From contig JAGLQT010000128.1 of the NCBI GenBank assembly GCA_023136715.1, positions 1 to 8,019 on the forward strand: 8,019 nucleotides of DNA. Direction: 5' to 3'. The notes below the pieces were generated by a model, which saw only the letters and a list, made by a program, of their open reading frames with translations, was not told where the DNA came from and made no database searches. Position numbers and translations under genes: made by a program. Source of the DNA: Gammaproteobacteria bacterium. GTDB taxonomy: Bacteria > Pseudomonadota > Gammaproteobacteria > SZUA-229. This document shows positions 6,933 to 8,019 of the stretch, piece after piece. Position 1 is the stretch's first letter, and each line of letters opens with the position of its first letter.

Positions 6933-7857
6933 CTCGGGGTAGCTGGAAACGAATAGTTTCAGCTGCCCCGTTGTCGTTATGAATGGTTGCCTGAAACTCT
7001 TCTTTTAATTTTTTCATCACTTCTTCAACCAGGATTTCTGGCGCTGATGCACCCGCTGTCACGCCTACCGCGTTAGCTGAATCAAACCAGCCTTGCTCAA
7101 TATCATTGGCATCATCAATCAAGTAAGCGGGTACGCCCTGTTTTTCAGCGAGTTCTCTCAGGCGGTTTGAGTTTGAGCTGTTGGTTGAGCCTATCACTAA
7201 AAAAACATCAACTTGATTTGAAAGCTGCCTGACCGCATCTTGGCGATTTTGTGTGGCATAGCATATATCATCCTTACGCCGTGGACCTTCAATGTGTGGA
7301 AAACGTTGGCTCAGGGATTTAATGATTTCGCGAGTATCATCAACCGACAAAGTGGTCTGTGATACATAGGCCAGTTTGTCAGTGCTATCGATATTTAGCC
7401 TGGCTACATCTTCGATAGTTTCAATTAGATAAATTTGGCTGTCTGGGGTCGAAGTATATTGACCTAGAGTACCTTCAACTTCTGGGTGCCCCGCATGCCC
7501 GATGAGAATAACATTGTTTTTTGCTTTTGCATGACGGGCGACCTCAAGATGAACTTTTGTTACAAGAGGACAGGTTGCATCAAAGATGCGAAGATCTCTG
7601 CTGTTCGCTTCAGCACGAACTGCTTGTGATACACCGTGTGCGCTAAATATGACAGTTGAATTGTCGGGGACTTCCACTAAGTCCTCAACAAAAACAGCGC
7701 CTTTCTGACGAAGGTTGTTAACGACATAACGATTGTGTACCACTTCGTGGCGAACATAAACCGGTGCGTCAAAAATATCCAGGGCACGTTCAACAATATC
7801 GATGGCACGATCGACGCCGGCGCAGAAACCACGGGGATTAGCGAGATAAATATCCAT
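6922..7857 (-). CDS. ispH: 4-hydroxy-3-methylbut-2-enyl diphosphate reductase IspH (LytB)
   Basis: IspH catalyses the last step of the MEP isoprenoid pathway. It reduces HMBPP to isopentenyl and dimethylallyl diphosphate in the cytoplasm, using a [4Fe-4S] cluster. The protein has 311 residues, close to the E. coli enzyme (316). The N terminus contains LANPRGFCAGVDRAI with cluster Cys12. The other cluster cysteines are Cys96 (FDATCPLVTKVH) and Cys199 (KDDICYATQNRQ). Substrate-site residues are present: His41 (HEVVHNRYVV), His74 (FSAHG), His124 and the catalytic Glu126 (GHAGHPEVEGT), the QTTLSVDDT loop, and Ser/Asn in GSTNSSNSNRL; GVTAGASAP is near the end. All catalytic residues seem intact. 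The start ATG (7855-7857) is 9 bases after the fkpB stop, so both are probably cotranscribed, with a weak ribosome binding site inside the fkpB end. Neighbouring ispH and pilE are convergent, as in Pseudomonas. Confidence 0.98.
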   Translation of the reverse strand: MDIYLANPRGFCAGVDRAIDIVERALDIFDAPVYVRHEVVHNRYVVNNLRQKGAVFVEDLVEVPDNSTVIFSAHGVSQAVRAEANSRDLRIFDATCPLVTKVHLEVARHAKAKNNVILIGHAGHPEVEGTLGQYTSTPDSQIYLIETIEDVARLNIDSTDKLAYVSQTTLSVDDTREIIKSLSQRFPHIEGPRRKDDICYATQNRQDAVRQLSNQVDVFLVIGSTNSSNSNRLRELAEKQGVPAYLIDDANDIEQGWFDSANAVGVTAGASAPEILVEEVMKKLKEEFQATIHNDNGAAETIRFQLPRELR

Positions 7858-7866
7858 GATGATTAT

Positions 7867-8019
7867 TTACTCAGAGGGTAAAAATGCATGTGCATTATTA
7901 ACGTCAAGAATCTCCACTGTAAAGATTAATGAAAGTCCTGCCAGTGGATGGTTGAAATCAACTGCAACTGAATCACCTTTAATGGCACGAATGGTACCGT
8001 GTAAGTCTTCGTTATCGGG
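7867..8019 (-). CDS. fkpB: FKBP-type peptidyl-prolyl isomerase FkpB (SlpA), C-terminal part
   Basis: Only the last 50 codons are in the window; the rest lies beyond 8019, so the gene is cut by the window edge, not broken. Peptidyl-prolyl cis/trans isomerases of this SlyD-like FKBP group help protein folding in the cytoplasm; the E. coli FkpB has about 149 residues. The identifying pattern is VDFNHPLAG followed by LIFTVEIL, the end of the FKBP domain in SlyD/FkpB proteins, and the chain stops soon after at LPSE. SlyD would carry a long His-rich tail, absent here. Position directly before ispH, as in the lspA-fkpB-ispH order of many gammaproteobacteria, decides for FkpB. Confidence 0.9.
   Translation of the reverse strand, partial: PDNEDLHGTIRAIKGDSVAVDFNHPLAGLSLIFTVEILDVNNAHAFLPSE

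Noticed and set aside
1..8019. Mobile elements, CRISPR arrays, tRNA or rRNA genes
   Set aside because: I saw no spaced direct repeats, transposase-like frames or structured RNA gene sequences; almost every base is in a recognised gene.

Overview
The window is most of a type IVa pilus minor-pilin/adhesin operon on the + strand (1-6905). It is followed, in convergent orientation, by the 3' end of an isoprenoid/housekeeping operon on the - strand (ispH and the end of fkpB, 6922-8019). The order (FimT/FimU-like pseudopilin, pilV, pilW, pilX, a small secreted protein, pilY1, pilE, then ispH and fkpB convergent) matches the layout I recall from Pseudomonas (fimT-fimU-pilV-pilW-pilX-pilY1-pilY2-pilE next to ispH-fkpB-lspA). 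This points to a gammaproteobacterium. The base composition is moderate and clearly less GC-rich than Pseudomonas, so a marine or environmental relative is plausible, but I cannot name a genus from the sequence alone.

Region by region: 1-512 is the end of a GspH/FimT-family pseudopilin whose start lies before the window. Positions 509-1033 are pilV, 1051-2079 pilW, 2079-2615 pilX and 2612-2938 a 108-residue exported protein with a CxxC motif that I do not recognise by family. Positions 2957-6526 are pilY1 (1189 aa) and 6531-6905 pilE. The genes overlap by 1-4 bases or lie less than 20 bases apart, so they look like one transcription unit whose promoter is upstream of the window. The - strand carries ispH (6922-7857) and the C-terminal 50 codons of fkpB (7867-8019), 9 bases apart. 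There is no gene-free stretch over 300 bases.

How the genes work together: by family knowledge, FimT/FimU, PilV, PilW, PilX and PilE are minor pilins. They are cleaved by the prepilin peptidase, prime assembly of the pilus in the inner membrane, and carry the large PilY1 protein to the fibre tip. There PilY1 works in adhesion, in calcium-controlled extension and retraction, and in surface sensing. IspH and FkpB are unrelated to pili; their convergent position is a conserved chromosomal neighbourhood.

I see no wholly new system. The points most worth a second look are the small CxxC protein placed before pilY1, with nothing in the usual pilY2 position after it; an EF-hand-like loop in PilY1 in addition to the expected calcium loop; non-canonical metal-site residues in the PilY1 VWA domain; and an RGD tripeptide in that domain.
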